64,000 nucleotides of DNA, taken from assembly GCF_900187045.1 (NCBI RefSeq), contig NZ_LT906453.1, forward strand, positions 372,001 through 436,000, written 5' to 3'. Of this stretch, positions 54,143 through 64,000 are shown piece by piece. Each line of letters starts with the position of its first letter. Within the stretch, counting starts at the first letter, position 1. Under the pieces are notes generated by a model. The model saw only the letters and a list, made by a program, of their open reading frames with translations, was not told the DNA's origin and made no database searches. Source of the stretch: Dermatophilus congolensis (GTDB taxonomy: Bacteria > Actinomycetota > Actinomycetes > Actinomycetales > Dermatophilaceae). The translations under genes and the position numbers were made by a program.

Positions 54143-54433
54143 TTATTTTTCGGCGAATACGCCGATGACTGGTGCCCAGGGGGTGATGGTCCAGTCGGTG
54201 ACGTAACCGTGCACCTGGAACGGGTCGTTTGCGAGGGCTTCTCGGATGTGATTTTCGCTCTCGGCGCGGAAGATGAGCAGGGCAGAGGCCGGGCTGGTAC
54301 TTAGGGGGCCAGAAGCGATGAGCAGGCCATTGTCGGCGAGGTGCTGCAGGTGAGCTCGGTGAGATGGGCGTAGCTCGTCTTGTTGTGCTGCGGTAGCGGG
54401 GTCGTAGTGATATTCGACGGCGTAGTACGGCAT
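54143..54433 (-). CDS. YciI-family protein
   Basis: The 96-residue protein has the YCII fold pattern: RPSHRAHLQHLADNGLLIAS with the conserved His, GPLSTSPASALLIF, and a closing DPFQVHGYVTDWTITPW. YciI-like proteins are small ferredoxin-like-fold proteins; a few have chlorohydrolase or dehydrochlorinase activity, most have no known function. It is convergent with the Trp-Pro repeat protein. Confidence 0.88.
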   Translation of the reverse strand: MPYYAVEYHYDPATAAQQDELRPSHRAHLQHLADNGLLIASGPLSTSPASALLIFRAESENHIREALANDPFQVHGYVTDWTITPWAPVIGVFAEK

Positions 54434-54782
54434 GTTGTTGACACTACGAGGTCTGTGGCCGTGATGGGGCGGGTTCGTTGGTGCTCGCCGCAGGTAGTTG
54501 TGCGGTGGGTTGGGCCGTATCCGCAGGATGGTTCACTTATTTTTTTGAAGATGGGTTGAGGTTTCACTTCCCTTACTAATGGCCGTTAGGGCGACACGAA
54601 TTTTTTACTTGACTTTTACTTATTGGATCCTTTCCCACTTCATACCCCTAATTCCGAACGTTTCTGAAAAATATTTGCACCTCAGCTTTTTTCTCTTCCG
54701 TGACTATCAGGGTCCTCCATGCTTCAGTTCAGATTGAGCACACTCCAGTGCCTATGAGCCGAATAGTTTCAGGAGGATTGTC
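54434..54782. promoter_or_regulatory. intergenic promoter region of the M28 peptidase
   Basis: About 350 bases, markedly A/T-richer than the genes. A TTGACT near 54612 is a possible -35 element, but I see no matching -10 box at proper spacing. AGGAGG at about 54772 is the ribosome site of the next gene. No gene is evident. Confidence 0.5.
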
Positions 54783-56261
54783 GTGCGAGTTCATCGACGC
54801 ACCGCGACGGCTGCCTTGGCCGTTATTGGATTAACTGCTGCCACGCTGGGGCCAGCAGGTTTGATGGCTTCGGCGGCTCCCACACCGCCTGAACCTCCTA
54901 CTGCTACACCAGCACCAAAGAATCCCACGCAGGCATCTCAGAAAATTCGTAAACAGGTCCGGCCGGAAAATATTGAGGCTCACCTACGCGCTTTTCAGGA
55001 GATTGCCGATAAAAACAATGGAAACCGTGCCGTCGGCACGAGTGGGTATGAGCATTCGGCTCGCTATGTTGAAGCTGTCCTTCGTAAGGCCGGGTATCGC
55101 ACTCAGCGCCAGCATTTCGAGTACACGCATGACGAGGTGAAATCTTCAAAGCTCACGGTGGCAGGAAAGACTGTTGCGCATCAGGTGCTGAGTTATAGCC
55201 CAGCAGCTAAAGAGGGCATCACTGGTCAGTTTGTCCAACCCAAGGTAATTACCGGCTGTGATGCTGCAGCATGGTCTGGGATCAACGCGAAAGAAAAAAT
55301 CGCTGTTGTGCAGCGTGGGGGTTGTTCTTTCTCTGCTAAGTCCAGCGCTGCAGGGGCGGCTGGAGCGGCTGCTCTGATTGTCTACAACAATGGTGATGGC
55401 GAGCTCAACGGCACTCTTGGCAAAGTTGATCAAACTCATGTGCCTACCATCACCGTCACGAAAGCGGTGGGCGCTGACTTAATCAAAGAGTCTGGCCCGC
55501 AGGTTGAGGCCACCCTTGTTTTGGACAAGCTCACTGAGAAGCGACGCACTTTTAACATTCTTGCCGAGACTAAAGCTGGTCGGGCAGACAATGTCGCTTT
55601 GGTCGGTGCACATTTGGATAGCGTCCCGCAAGGTCCGGGCATTAATGATAATGCCTCGGGTTCTGCCAGCATCCTTGAGGTAGCTGTGCAGATGGCTAAA
55701 CAGAAGGGCATCACCAATAAGGTGCGTTTCGCTTGGTGGGGTGCCGAGGAGATTGGCCTACTGGGGTCGACTCACTATGTGGAGGACATGAAGAAGAAAG
55801 ATCCTGAGTCGCTGAAGAAGATCGCTGCGTATCTGAACTTCGACATGGTTGGTTCGCCGAACTACTCCATCGGTGTGTATGACGCTGACCAGTCCACCCA
55901 TGAGGCACCGGTGAATGTTCCTGAGGGCTCTATTCAAACGGAGAGCATTTTCACGGACTATTTCGACTCGGTGGGGCAGCCGTGGATTGATTCAGAGTTC
56001 AATGGGCGTTCTGATTATCAAGCCTTCATTGAGAACGGCATCCCAGCTTCTGGTATTGACACCGGTGCTGATGGGAAGAAGTCCAAAGGTGAGGTTTTGA
56101 TGTTTGGTGGCGTTGAAGGTGCCCCGTATGACGGCAACTACCACACCCCTAAGGATTCGATGGCGAACGTGAATATGCACGCGGTGGATGTGATTTCTGA
56201 CGCGATTGCGCACACTGTTTTCACGATGGCCAACAGCACAAAGGACATTAACGGTCGCTGA
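54783..56261 (+). CDS. secreted M28 aminopeptidase with PA domain
   Basis: The 492-residue precursor has a signal peptide (AALAVIGLTAATLGPAGLMA). A PA insert lies at about residues 140-245 (GINAKEKIAVVQRGGCSFSA). The M28 domain has zinc ligands in ALVGAHLDSVPQGPGINDNA, WWGAEEIGLLGS, NFDMVGSPN and NYHTPKDS. It fits the Streptomyces/actinobacterial leucine aminopeptidase-like group and would release N-terminal residues outside the cell. GTG 54783 is preceded by AGGAGG. Confidence 0.95.
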   Translation: MRVHRRTATAALAVIGLTAATLGPAGLMASAAPTPPEPPTATPAPKNPTQASQKIRKQVRPENIEAHLRAFQEIADKNNGNRAVGTSGYEHSARYVEAVLRKAGYRTQRQHFEYTHDEVKSSKLTVAGKTVAHQVLSYSPAAKEGITGQFVQPKVITGCDAAAWSGINAKEKIAVVQRGGCSFSAKSSAAGAAGAAALIVYNNGDGELNGTLGKVDQTHVPTITVTKAVGADLIKESGPQVEATLVLDKLTEKRRTFNILAETKAGRADNVALVGAHLDSVPQGPGINDNASGSASILEVAVQMAKQKGITNKVRFAWWGAEEIGLLGSTHYVEDMKKKDPESLKKIAAYLNFDMVGSPNYSIGVYDADQSTHEAPVNVPEGSIQTESIFTDYFDSVGQPWIDSEFNGRSDYQAFIENGIPASGIDTGADGKKSKGEVLMFGGVEGAPYDGNYHTPKDSMANVNMHAVDVISDAIAHTVFTMANSTKDINGR

Positions 56262-56275
56262 TACCTGGCGGCTTC

Positions 56276-56317
56276 GAGCGGCTCTTGTGATCTGCTGATC
56301 ACAAGAGCCGCTCTTTT
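56276..56317. terminator. intrinsic terminator, bidirectional
   Basis: Perfect 17-base arms (56276-56292 and 56297-56313) enclose a 4-base loop, followed by TTTTA. It lies 15 bases after the M28 stop and overlaps the end of the convergent DUF11 gene. Confidence 0.9.
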
Positions 56318-59300
56318 ATGGGCGGGTGCGTTTTCGTCGGCTGCGCAGTATGTAGGCGATTGCGCTGCTGGTCACGATGAGGGTCAGCAGTGTTGCAGCT
56401 ATGGGTGGTTCTGGGCGTGTTTCTGCGGTGGGTTGGTGGTGTGCTGAGGTGGGGGTGTTGGGCACAGTTGCTGTGTGCGGGCTGACGTGGCCGGTGCGCC
56501 AGGTGGGGCCGGGTGTGGGGAGATGCCAGGCACTGCTGGGGGTGCCTTCTGCGTTGCCTTTTCCCCATCGTTGTGTAGGGACATCGATGATGTTTCGTGG
56601 CGGGATGAGGGATGGGTTTGTGCTGGTGGAGTTATTGGTGGGGTGGTTTGGGCGGTATTGGTGTCCGGGGCTGTTTGGTGGGTTTGTGGGGCCGTCTTCG
56701 GGCAAGGGTGGTATGGGTGAGGGGGGTAGGGGTGGGTTGATTGGGAGCAGGAGTGGGGGCTGGAGGGTCGGTGGGTGTTGGGATGGGAGCGCCGGGGTCA
56801 GTGGGGGGTGCGGGTGTGGCGATGAGGGCATCAACGAGGGGGATGGTGGCGCGGGCTGAGGGTGAGAACACGTCGATAGCTGGTTTACCGGTGGTTGGTT
56901 CTGGTGGGGTGGTGCCGTGGGCTGCTGCTGTGTTGGGCAGGGTGTGGTTTCCGGGGGTGATGAATGGGGTGATGTTTTCTGGGTTGATGGTCATTGGGGT
57001 GTCGGTGGTGCAGGTGGTTGCCTCTGCGGGTGGCAGGGCTGTTTCGGCGCAGGTAACGGCGGTTTTAGCGCCTTGCAGCATGGGGTCGTTGATGCTGAGG
57101 TTGTTGATGGTGGTGGTGCCGGTGTTGGTAGCGGTGAAGGTGTAGCGGGCGGTGTCGTTGGGGTCGGCGAGGTGGTTGTGGTTGGGGTCGTGGTCGAGTT
57201 GGGCTGTTTTAGTCAGGGTCAGGGAGGCGCGGGGGCGGTTGCCAAGTTTGTGGTGTTTGTGTCTTGTCCGGTGATGATGTCGCCTCGGTAGGTGATGGCG
57301 GTGGCGGTGGCGGTGTTAGTGATGGTGGTGCTGTTGGTGATATCGCTGCTGGTGAGGGTGTAGACGGGGGCGAGGCAGGTGGTGGATGCGCCGGGGGCGA
57401 TGTCGATGTTTCCGCAGGAGTAGGAGTTCATTTGGATGGTGGCGTCGTCAACGGTGAGGAAGCGCAGGGTGGCGTTTCCGGTGTTGGTGACGACGAATCG
57501 GTAGTGGAGCAGGTCTCCTGGGGTGGGGGGTGGTGGAGTTGTCGGTGTCGTCGAGTTGGTCGAAGTGTTTGGTGACGGTGAGTTTTCCGATGGGTGTGAT
57601 GGTGGTGAAGGTGTCGGTGGTGGTGGCTTCGAGGAGGGCAGGGGTGTCGTCGCTTCCGGACAGGGCGTGTCCGATGGCGGTGTTGGTGGCGCCGAGTAGG
57701 TCGAGTTCGCGTTGGGTGACGGTGTGAGTGGGGGTGGTGCAGGTGATGCTGGCTCCGGGGGCCAGGGTGGTGGTGGCCTCTTGGCACCAGGCGTGGTCGA
57801 GGCCAAGCATGGGGTCGGTGATGGTGAGGTTGCGTAGGGTTCCGGCGCCTTCGTTGGTCAGGGTGATGGTGTAGGTGATGGTGTCGCCGAGGTTGATGCT
57901 GCCGTTGGGTGGGCCGGTGTGGGTTTTGGTGATGCTCAGGCGTGGTAGGGGGATGAGGGGGGGTGGTGGTGCTGGCGGTGGGTGGGGTGAGGGTTCCTTG
58001 TGCGGGGGTGGCGGTGGCGGTGTTGGTGATGTGGCGGGCGTCGATGTCGGGTCGGGTGATGGTGTATGGGGCTGCTGCAGTGCAGGTGAGGGTTTCGCGG
58101 GCTTGGATGGTGGTGGTTGTGGCGCCGGTGGGGTTGGTGCAGGTGATGGAGGGTAGGAGGGGGTCGGTGATGGTGAGGTTGGTCATGGGTAGGGCGGTGG
58201 GGTTGGTGACGGTGAAGGAGTAGGTGATGGTGTCGCCTTTGCTGGGGCCTGCGGGGGTGTCGGGGGTGATGGTGGCTTCGGTGAGGGCGCCGGCGATTTT
58301 GGTGAGGGTGAGGGTGGGGTTGTAGGTGAGGAGGGTGGTGACGCTGGGTTGGTTGGAAGTCAATCCACCGTCGGCGGTGGCGGTGGCGACGTTGATGACT
58401 TTTCCGGCTGTGAGGTCGGCGGTGGTGATGCGGTATGGGTTGCTGAGGCGGCATGCGGTGGATGCGCCGACTTCGAGGGTGGTTTCGTCGCAGGTGACGG
58501 TGCTTCCGGCTTTGGTGTCGGTGACGGTGATGCCGGTGATGGTGGCGGTGGTGAGGTTGCGTACGCGGAAGGTGTACCAGAGGGTGTCGCCGGCGGAGTG
58601 GTCGCCGGAGTTGTCGGCGTCAATGACGGTGCCTAGTTGGGATTTTTCGAGCCAGAGTCCTGTTTTTCCGGCGATTCCGGTCAGGGTTGCGGTGGCTGAG
58701 TCGGTGATGGGTGCGGGGTCGTCAGTGCCGCCGGCGGTGCCTAGTGCGGTGGCGGTGGCGATGTTGGTGAGTCGGCCTCGGTCGATGTCGGCTTTGGTGA
58801 GGGCGTAGGTGGCGGTGCAGCTGGTTGTGTCGCCGATGGCCAGGTCGCCGGTGCCGCATGGTTTGTTGGTGATTCCCAGGATGGGGTCATCGATGGTGGG
58901 TTGGTGCAGGGTTTTGTTGCCGGAGTTGGTGATGGTGAAGGTGTAGGTGATGCGGTCGCCGACGGCGGCGTTGGTGGTCAGGGCGCTGGGGTCTTGGGCG
59001 GTGGCGGTTTTGTTCAGGGTGAGTGCGGCGGTGGAGTTGACGGGCAGGGTGTTGGTGGCGGTGGTGGTGATGCGGTTGGTGGGGTCGAATCCGGCGGGCA
59101 GGGCGCTGGCGGTTGCGGTGTTGGTGATTTTTCCGGCGTTGAGGTCGGTGGTGGTGATGGTGTAGTTGCCGCGGCAGGTGGTGGTTGTTCCGGCGGATAG
59201 GCGGTTGTTGTCGCAGGTGATGTCGCTGATGAGGGGGTCGGTGATAGTGAGGTCGGTGAGGAAGATGTTGGGGCTGTTGTTGGTGACGGTGAAGGTGTAG

Positions 59301-61966
59301 GGGATGGTGGATCCGGCGGTGGCGGCAGCTGGTGGGGTTCCGGTTTTTACTAGTGCGATGGCTGGTTGGGGTGGGTGGGGTGCGTCGAGGCAAGTGGTGT
59401 TGTCGTTAGTGGGTGCGTTTTCTTCTCCGGTGGGCAGGGCGGCGGTGTTGCGGATGCCGCTGCCTTGGTCGCAGGTCAGGAGTGGGATGGTGCTGTTTGT
59501 CCACAGGAGTCGTATGCGAACGCGGTAGCGTTCGGTGGCTCCGCCGGGTAGGGGGCGCGGCGTGGTGTTGAGTAGGTAGCCGCCGTTGCCGTCGCTGGGG
59601 GCGATGCCGCTGCCGGTGACGGTTTCGCCGTCGAGGCGTACCCATTCGACTGCGGTGACTTTCATGCCGGCTGGTGGGTTTGGGGTGTCGGTGAGGGTGC
59701 TGTAGCTGCCGTTGGCTTGGCCGGTGTTGCTCACGAGGACGGAGTAGGAGGCGACCATTTCACCGGTGTCGGAGTCGGGTCCGACGACGGTTCCGGGTTG
59801 TTTGGTGATGTTGATGTAGGCCGGTTGTGGTTTTAGGGCGGTGGTGAGGGCGGAGGTGGAGGTGACGGTGCTTCCGGAGGTTTCGCCGGTTCCCGTGACG
59901 GTGGCGGTGTTGGTGATGGTGGTGCCGCTGTCGGTGTCGGTTGTGCTCCAGGTGAGGGTGTCGGTGCAGGTGTAGGTCCAGGTTTCGTAGATGTCGAGGA
60001 TGGTGTCTTTGTTGGCGTCACCGTTGGTGAGTGTGGGGCTGGTGCAGGCGTAGGGGGTGATGGGAGTGGCGCCGCGAGTGGCGTTGTCGGTGAGGGTGAT
60101 TCCGGCTAGGGGTTCGGCTCCGATGTTGGCGACTGTGTAGGTGTAGGTGATGGGTCCGCTGCCGGTGATGGCGGGGGTGTTGGCGGTTTTGTCGATTGTG
60201 ATGGCGGGTCGGGCGATGCGTACTGAGGTGGGGTCGGTGGAGCCGGGGGCGGAGGGGTCGTCTGAGAGGAGGCCGTTGGTGTAGGTGGTGCTGGTGAGGG
60301 TGGCTTGGTTGGTGATGTTGGTGGTCTGGGGGCTGGTGTTGTTGACGGTGACGGTGAATCTGATGGTGGCGGTGGAGAAGGCGGGGATGATGCCAGCGCG
60401 GGTGGTGTTGTTGGCGTGGATTTCGCGGGTGTTGGTGTAAGGCATGGTGCCGTTGGTGTCGGCGATTTTGGTGCCGTTGAGGGTGGTGCTGCCGGGTAGG
60501 TAGGTAGGTGGTTCCGGCGGGGATGCTTTCTTGGAGTCGTACATCGACTGCTGCCATGCCGCCGAGGTTGCGGGCTTCGATTTCGTAGGTGATGGTGTCG
60601 CCGGGTTTGACGGCAGGGTTTGGGGTGTCGGCGCGTTTGATGAGGTGGAGTCGGGACAGGGGTTGTGCACAGGAGCCGAGGTCGCCGATGGATCCGTTGC
60701 CTGCGCTGGGAGCGGCGGAGATGCGGGTGGCTTGGCCGGTGGCGATGTCGACTTCGTAGAGGGTGTTGGTGGCGGTGGTGGAGGATGCGGCTCCGGCGGA
60801 GGCGAGTAGTTTTCCTGTGGAGCTGAAGGCTAGGCCAGTGTAGAAGCCGCCGTCGGTGGGGCGGTTCATGAGGCCGACGATGACGGGGGTGGGGTGGGTT
60901 TGGTGCTTTCGTTGGCGTTGATGCTCAGTAGGTAGGTGGTGTTGGTTCCGGTGTTGGCGGCAAGTAGCCATAGGTCGCCGTTGCCGCTGGTGACGAGGTC
61001 GCCAGCGCCGAGGTTTTTGGTTTGGTCGGCGGTGAGGGTTGTTCTTCCGTCGGTGCTGCTGGCTGCGGTGAGGGTGTGGGCTGTCCAGGTGGTGGTTCCT
61101 GGGGCTAGGGAGTAAAGGATGCCGTTGGTGGCCCAGGACCATAGGGTGCCGTTTCGGTCGGCGGCGAGGCGGACGCTGGTGGTGGCGGTGGTGTTGGTGG
61201 TGATGCGGGTGGCGGTTCCGGTGTTGGTGTCTAGGCGCCAGAGTCCGCCGTAGCTGTTTCCTGCTTTGCTGGGTATGAAGTAGATGTGGTTGGGGTTGAC
61301 GGGGTTGACGTCTAGGGCTGCAGAGGAGTCGTAGACGCTGTTGGTGAGTTGGGAGATGGTCCAGCGGGGTTGCATGGCGGAGTTGGGTTGGGTGCCGAGG
61401 GTGCCGATGCGGCCGGTGTCGCTGTTGTTGAGTAGGGATGAGTACCAGAGGGTGTCGCATTGGTTGGTGGCCAGGGTGACGGTGGTTGTGGCTTGGGCGC
61501 TGGATTCGTGCCAAGTGTTGGTGGTGTTGTAGGTGGTGAAAGTTGCGGTGATGGTGGCGTCCAGGGCGATGCCTGCGAAGAAGTTGCAGCTGAAGTTGGC
61601 GGTTTTTCCTGGTTCTATGTACCAGCGGATGGAGTCGGTTTTCAGGCCGCTGGTTTGCCGGACTGCGGGGCATTTGTTGTCGAGCATGCTGACGAGGTAG
61701 GCGCGTTCAGCAGTGTTGTTGGTGACGGTGTAGGCCATGCTGACTTGGGAGCCGCCTGGGGGGATGCTTGCTGGGGTGGCGGTGGTGGTGACGGTGATGG
61801 CGTTGTCGCTGGAGGTGCCGGTGTTGGTGGGGGCTGCGTGTGCGGCTGGGGTGGGGGCGTGGATGCCGCAGAGAACGGTGAGTGTGATGAGGGCCAGGGT
61901 TGTTTTGAGGGCGGTGATGTTTGCAAGGGTGCGCCGCAGTGAGGGGTTAGATAGCAGCTGGGTCAT
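56316..61966 (-). pseudogene. large DUF11-repeat surface protein, broken by six frameshifts
   Basis: Seven consecutive frame segments on the minus strand together read one protein of about 1880 residues. It has a signal peptide (start ATG 61966), an N-terminal propeller-like part, at least eight DUF11-type repeats (patterns such as NLTITDPLLPSITC and TNTATATA), a Pro/Thr-rich stalk, and a C-terminal membrane segment with a basic tail (ending SRRKRTRP). No LPXTG motif is seen. The joins lie at a G5 run (60885-60889), a GGTA tandem repeat (60495-60506), a G7 run (57957-57963), a G6 run (57525-57530), a G5 run (57231-57235) and a G6 run (56721-56726). Apart from the joins, each segment keeps a good reading frame. 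It may be a recently decayed gene, a phase-variable locus, or partly affected by base-calling errors. Confidence 0.8.
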
Positions 61967-62236
61967 GGAGGGGGTCCGCTTTCTCGACGCACGACGGGGC
62001 GAGGCTTGAGCCGGGCGTGGGCCCTTATTCAGTTTCTTATCGGCAGTTTTGTGCTGGTGTGTAGGGGTTTTTGTTGTTGTTTATTGGCGGGTTTTGTTGT
62101 GTCCGAGCAGGCTCGCTGTTGTGGCGGTGGCGGGGGTTTTATGGGTGAGTGCGCTGTGTGGCGCGGCGGTGCATAGCGCCGTTCGATATCTGGTGGGGCG
62201 TGCCCTGCTGACGGGTGAAAGGTTGTGGGGTTGGTT

Positions 62237-63529
62237 ATGCGTCGTCGGTGTGGGTCGTTGGTTGTTGCTGGTGCTGTGGTGGCTGCTGTGGGGCTGGGCG
62301 GTGCTGCGCCGGTGGCGGCGGCACCGGTTTCGTCTGAGGCTGGGGTGGTTTCGGCTGGGGTGCCTCAGCAGATGAGGGCGTTGTGGGTGGATGCGTGGGA
62401 GCCGGGCTTGTTTTCGGGGGCGGAAGTGTCTTCGTTAGTGGCCACGGCCAAGCAGATGGGTGTGAATACTTTGGTGGTGCAGACGGTGCGCCGTTCGGAT
62501 TGCTTGTGTAATAAGTCGATTCTTCCGCGGGCGGCGGGTACGGGTGCGGCGCAGTTTGATCCGTTAGCGGATGTGGTTGCTAAGGGGCATGCGGCGGGGC
62601 TGCAGGTGCATGCGTGGGTGGTTGTGGGCAAGATATGGAGTGGCGCCAGTGCGCCCTCGGATCCGCGGCATGTTTTTAATGTGCATGGCCCGGGCACGAA
62701 AGATAGTTGGTCGGATCGCCGTTATGACGGCACGGTGTCGGCTGATGGAACGACGTTTTTGGATCTGGGGAATCCTGCTGCTCGTAAGCACGTGGTGGCC
62801 ACGGTGGATTCGATTCAAAAGAATTACGCCATTGATGGTGTGAATTTGGATTACATCCGTTACCCCGATCAGACGGCTTCAGGCCGGTTGGATAATGACT
62901 GGGGTTATACGCCGGTTGCTTTAGCTGCGTTTAGGCGAACTTTTAAGACCACGGGTACGCCTGCTCCTGGTGATCCGTTGTGGCATCGGTTCCGCAGGGA
63001 TCAGGTCACGGCTGTTGTTCGCGGTGTGCATGATCAGATGATGCGGCGGGATAAGAGGGACCGATTGTCTGTGAATGCGATTGCGTTCGGTCAGGGACCA
63101 GGGGCTTCAACGAATTGGACGCGTACGGATGGGTTCCGGCAAACGGTTCAGGACATTCCTCGCTGGACCCATCAAAAGATCGTGGACAGCGTTTTTGTCA
63201 TGAATTATCGGTCGGCTTCTGATGCGACTCAGCGCCGGTATTTCACGAGTTGGGTGCAGGGAATGGCTGCTTTGCAAAAGCGTGATGGGCGCACGATGGT
63301 CAGCGGTAATGCGATGTGGAATAACACTATCGCGCAGTCTATCGCGCAGTATCAGGAGGCAGCGCGGGCCGGTGTGGGGTGGGCTGGTTATGCCTACAGC
63401 ACTATGACGATTCCCAATCCGCAGGTTGGGGTCTCGGCGCAGCGTGCGTTGGTGGCTGGGACGTTCGGTAATGGTCCGTTCCGCGTTAAGGCTGCGGTGC
63501 CTTCGATGCCGTGGAAGAAGCTCAAATAA
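62237..63529 (+). CDS. secreted GHL10-type glycoside hydrolase-like protein
   Basis: The 430-residue precursor has a signal peptide (VVAGAVVAAVGLGGAAPVAA). The mature part opens QMRALWVDAWEPGLFS and has the barrel segments VNTLVVQTVRR, HAWVVVGKIW and GVNLDYIRYP; these belong to the glycosyl hydrolase-like 10 (DUF187) family. DYIRYP holds the conserved acidic position. The substrate is not known; peptidoglycan or other glycans are suspected for relatives. ATG 62237 was chosen; a start at 62225 is in frame but less likely. Confidence 0.85.
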   Translation: MRRRCGSLVVAGAVVAAVGLGGAAPVAAAPVSSEAGVVSAGVPQQMRALWVDAWEPGLFSGAEVSSLVATAKQMGVNTLVVQTVRRSDCLCNKSILPRAAGTGAAQFDPLADVVAKGHAAGLQVHAWVVVGKIWSGASAPSDPRHVFNVHGPGTKDSWSDRRYDGTVSADGTTFLDLGNPAARKHVVATVDSIQKNYAIDGVNLDYIRYPDQTASGRLDNDWGYTPVALAAFRRTFKTTGTPAPGDPLWHRFRRDQVTAVVRGVHDQMMRRDKRDRLSVNAIAFGQGPGASTNWTRTDGFRQTVQDIPRWTHQKIVDSVFVMNYRSASDATQRRYFTSWVQGMAALQKRDGRTMVSGNAMWNNTIAQSIAQYQEAARAGVGWAGYAYSTMTIPNPQVGVSAQRALVAGTFGNGPFRVKAAVPSMPWKKLK

Positions 63530-63538
63530 TTGGTTCTG

Positions 63539-63592
63539 CCGGGCTGGCTGCTGGCATTTGTGTTGGTTTTCCTGTTCTTAGCGCCAGCCCGG
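63539..63592. terminator. long-loop hairpin between convergent genes
   Basis: Perfect 10-base arms (63539-63548 and 63583-63592) enclose a 34-base loop between the GHL10 gene and convergent pflA. Confidence 0.55.
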
Positions 63593-63605
63593 GTGTGGGG
63601 TGTTT

Positions 63606-64000
63606 TTAATGCACCTGGAATCCGCGTTCACGGAACACGTTTCGTACTTTTTCGATGGCTTCGGGCGTGGGCGGTTGGGTGTTTTCCAGGTTGTAGCGCA
63701 TGCCTAGTTCACGCCATTTGTCTACGCCCATGTTGTGGAAGGGCAGCACTTCGATGCGTTCTACGGTGCCTTTCCAGCGTTGAACGATGTCGGCGACGGC
63801 GGTGACGTTTTCTGGTGTGTCGGTCAGGCCTGGGACCATGACGAATCTGATCCAGGTGGGTTTGCCCAGGGCGTGGAACCGGTCTCCGAATGCGATGGTT
63901 GGGGCCAGGTCGCGGCCGGTGACGGTTTTGTACAGGTCGGGTAGGCCTGATTTGACGTCGAGGAGGACAAGGTCGATGTTGCTGAGGTCTTCGTCGCTGA
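63606..64000 (-). CDS. pflA: pyruvate formate-lyase activating enzyme, C-terminal part (cut by window end)
   Basis: The last 131 codons read SNIDLVLLDVKSG, then YKTVTGRDLA, RFVMVPGLTDTPEN and IEVLPFHNMGVDKW. These match the C-terminal half of PflA, a radical-SAM enzyme that installs the glycyl radical on pyruvate formate-lyase. The CxxxCxxC iron-sulphur motif would be in the missing N-terminal half. It implies anaerobic pyruvate metabolism; the pfl gene may lie just outside the window. Confidence 0.92.
   Translation of the reverse strand, partial: SDEDLSNIDLVLLDVKSGLPDLYKTVTGRDLAPTIAFGDRFHALGKPTWIRFVMVPGLTDTPENVTAVADIVQRWKGTVERIEVLPFHNMGVDKWRELGMRYNLENTQPPTPEAIEKVRNVFRERGFQVH

Noticed and set aside
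57219-61673. Treating each open frame in this stretch as a separate gene
   Set aside because: Segments continue one another's DUF11 repeats across single-base or 4-base joins, so one broken gene explains them better.

Overview
The window looks like a chromosomal segment of a high-GC Gram-positive actinobacterium. Most codons end in C or G, many genes use GTG starts, and there are tri-subunit cobaltochelatase-type genes, a PaaI thioesterase, an IclR regulator and secreted actinobacterial-type proteases. The set of secreted peptidases (trypsin-like, M1, M28) would fit a skin-associated Micrococcales/Dermatophilaceae organism, but that placement is a guess from gene content, not a sequence match. 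I see no phage, insertion sequence, CRISPR array, rRNA or tRNA.

Layout. 1-5.3 kb: a frameshifted ABC ATPase, a small unknown protein with a duplicated 3' remnant, and a tetR - MFS efflux - PEP-synthase/rifampin-phosphotransferase-like operon (minus strand) with two palindromes at its promoter. 5.5-10.3 kb: FAD dehydrogenase, uppP, VOC protein, YdcF-like protein, lactonase-like protein. 10.4-14.5 kb: iclR and a SWIM/SNF2 helicase. 14.9-18.8 kb: PaaI thioesterase, putP, an unknown protein, a DUF418 membrane protein. 18.8-21.4 kb: a free-standing A-PCP-TE synthetase. 21.9-24.8 kb: secreted protein, DUF305-like lipoprotein, two frameshifted crcB genes. 24.9-32.2 kb: ABC exporter, FtsX-like permease plus adaptor, NUDIX, alpha/beta hydrolase, DUF808 protein. 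33.1-39.6 kb: secreted trypsin-like protease, a 58-residue acidic ORF, a 1299-residue MFS protein with a very long low-complexity N-terminal arm, and a lipoprotein esterase. 39.6-51.5 kb: glutaminase-STAS, cobN, polysaccharide deacetylase, an unknown protein, an SF2 helicase-like gene without a normal start codon, and ChlD/ChlI-type chelatase subunits. 51.7-64 kb: M1 and M28 secreted peptidases, an unknown membrane protein with a Trp-Pro repeat, a DUF11 surface protein broken by six frameshifts, a GHL10-type glycoside hydrolase-like protein and the 3' part of pflA.

How genes work together. CobN plus ChlI and ChlD homologues would form an ATP-driven cobalt (or magnesium) chelatase. The tetR operon looks like a drug-responsive efflux and modification cassette. 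The peptidases, deacetylase, GHL10 protein, esterase and DUF11 protein make up an exported or envelope repertoire. The most unusual items are the MFS fusion, the degenerate helicase with an apparent ATC start, the multiply frameshifted DUF11 gene, a loop-free 56-bp palindrome, and blocks of strand composition that override gene-specific codon bias. Several frameshifts fall in short G/C runs, so sequencing error must be considered throughout; two others (a 7-bp and a 4-bp tandem duplication) are not of that type.
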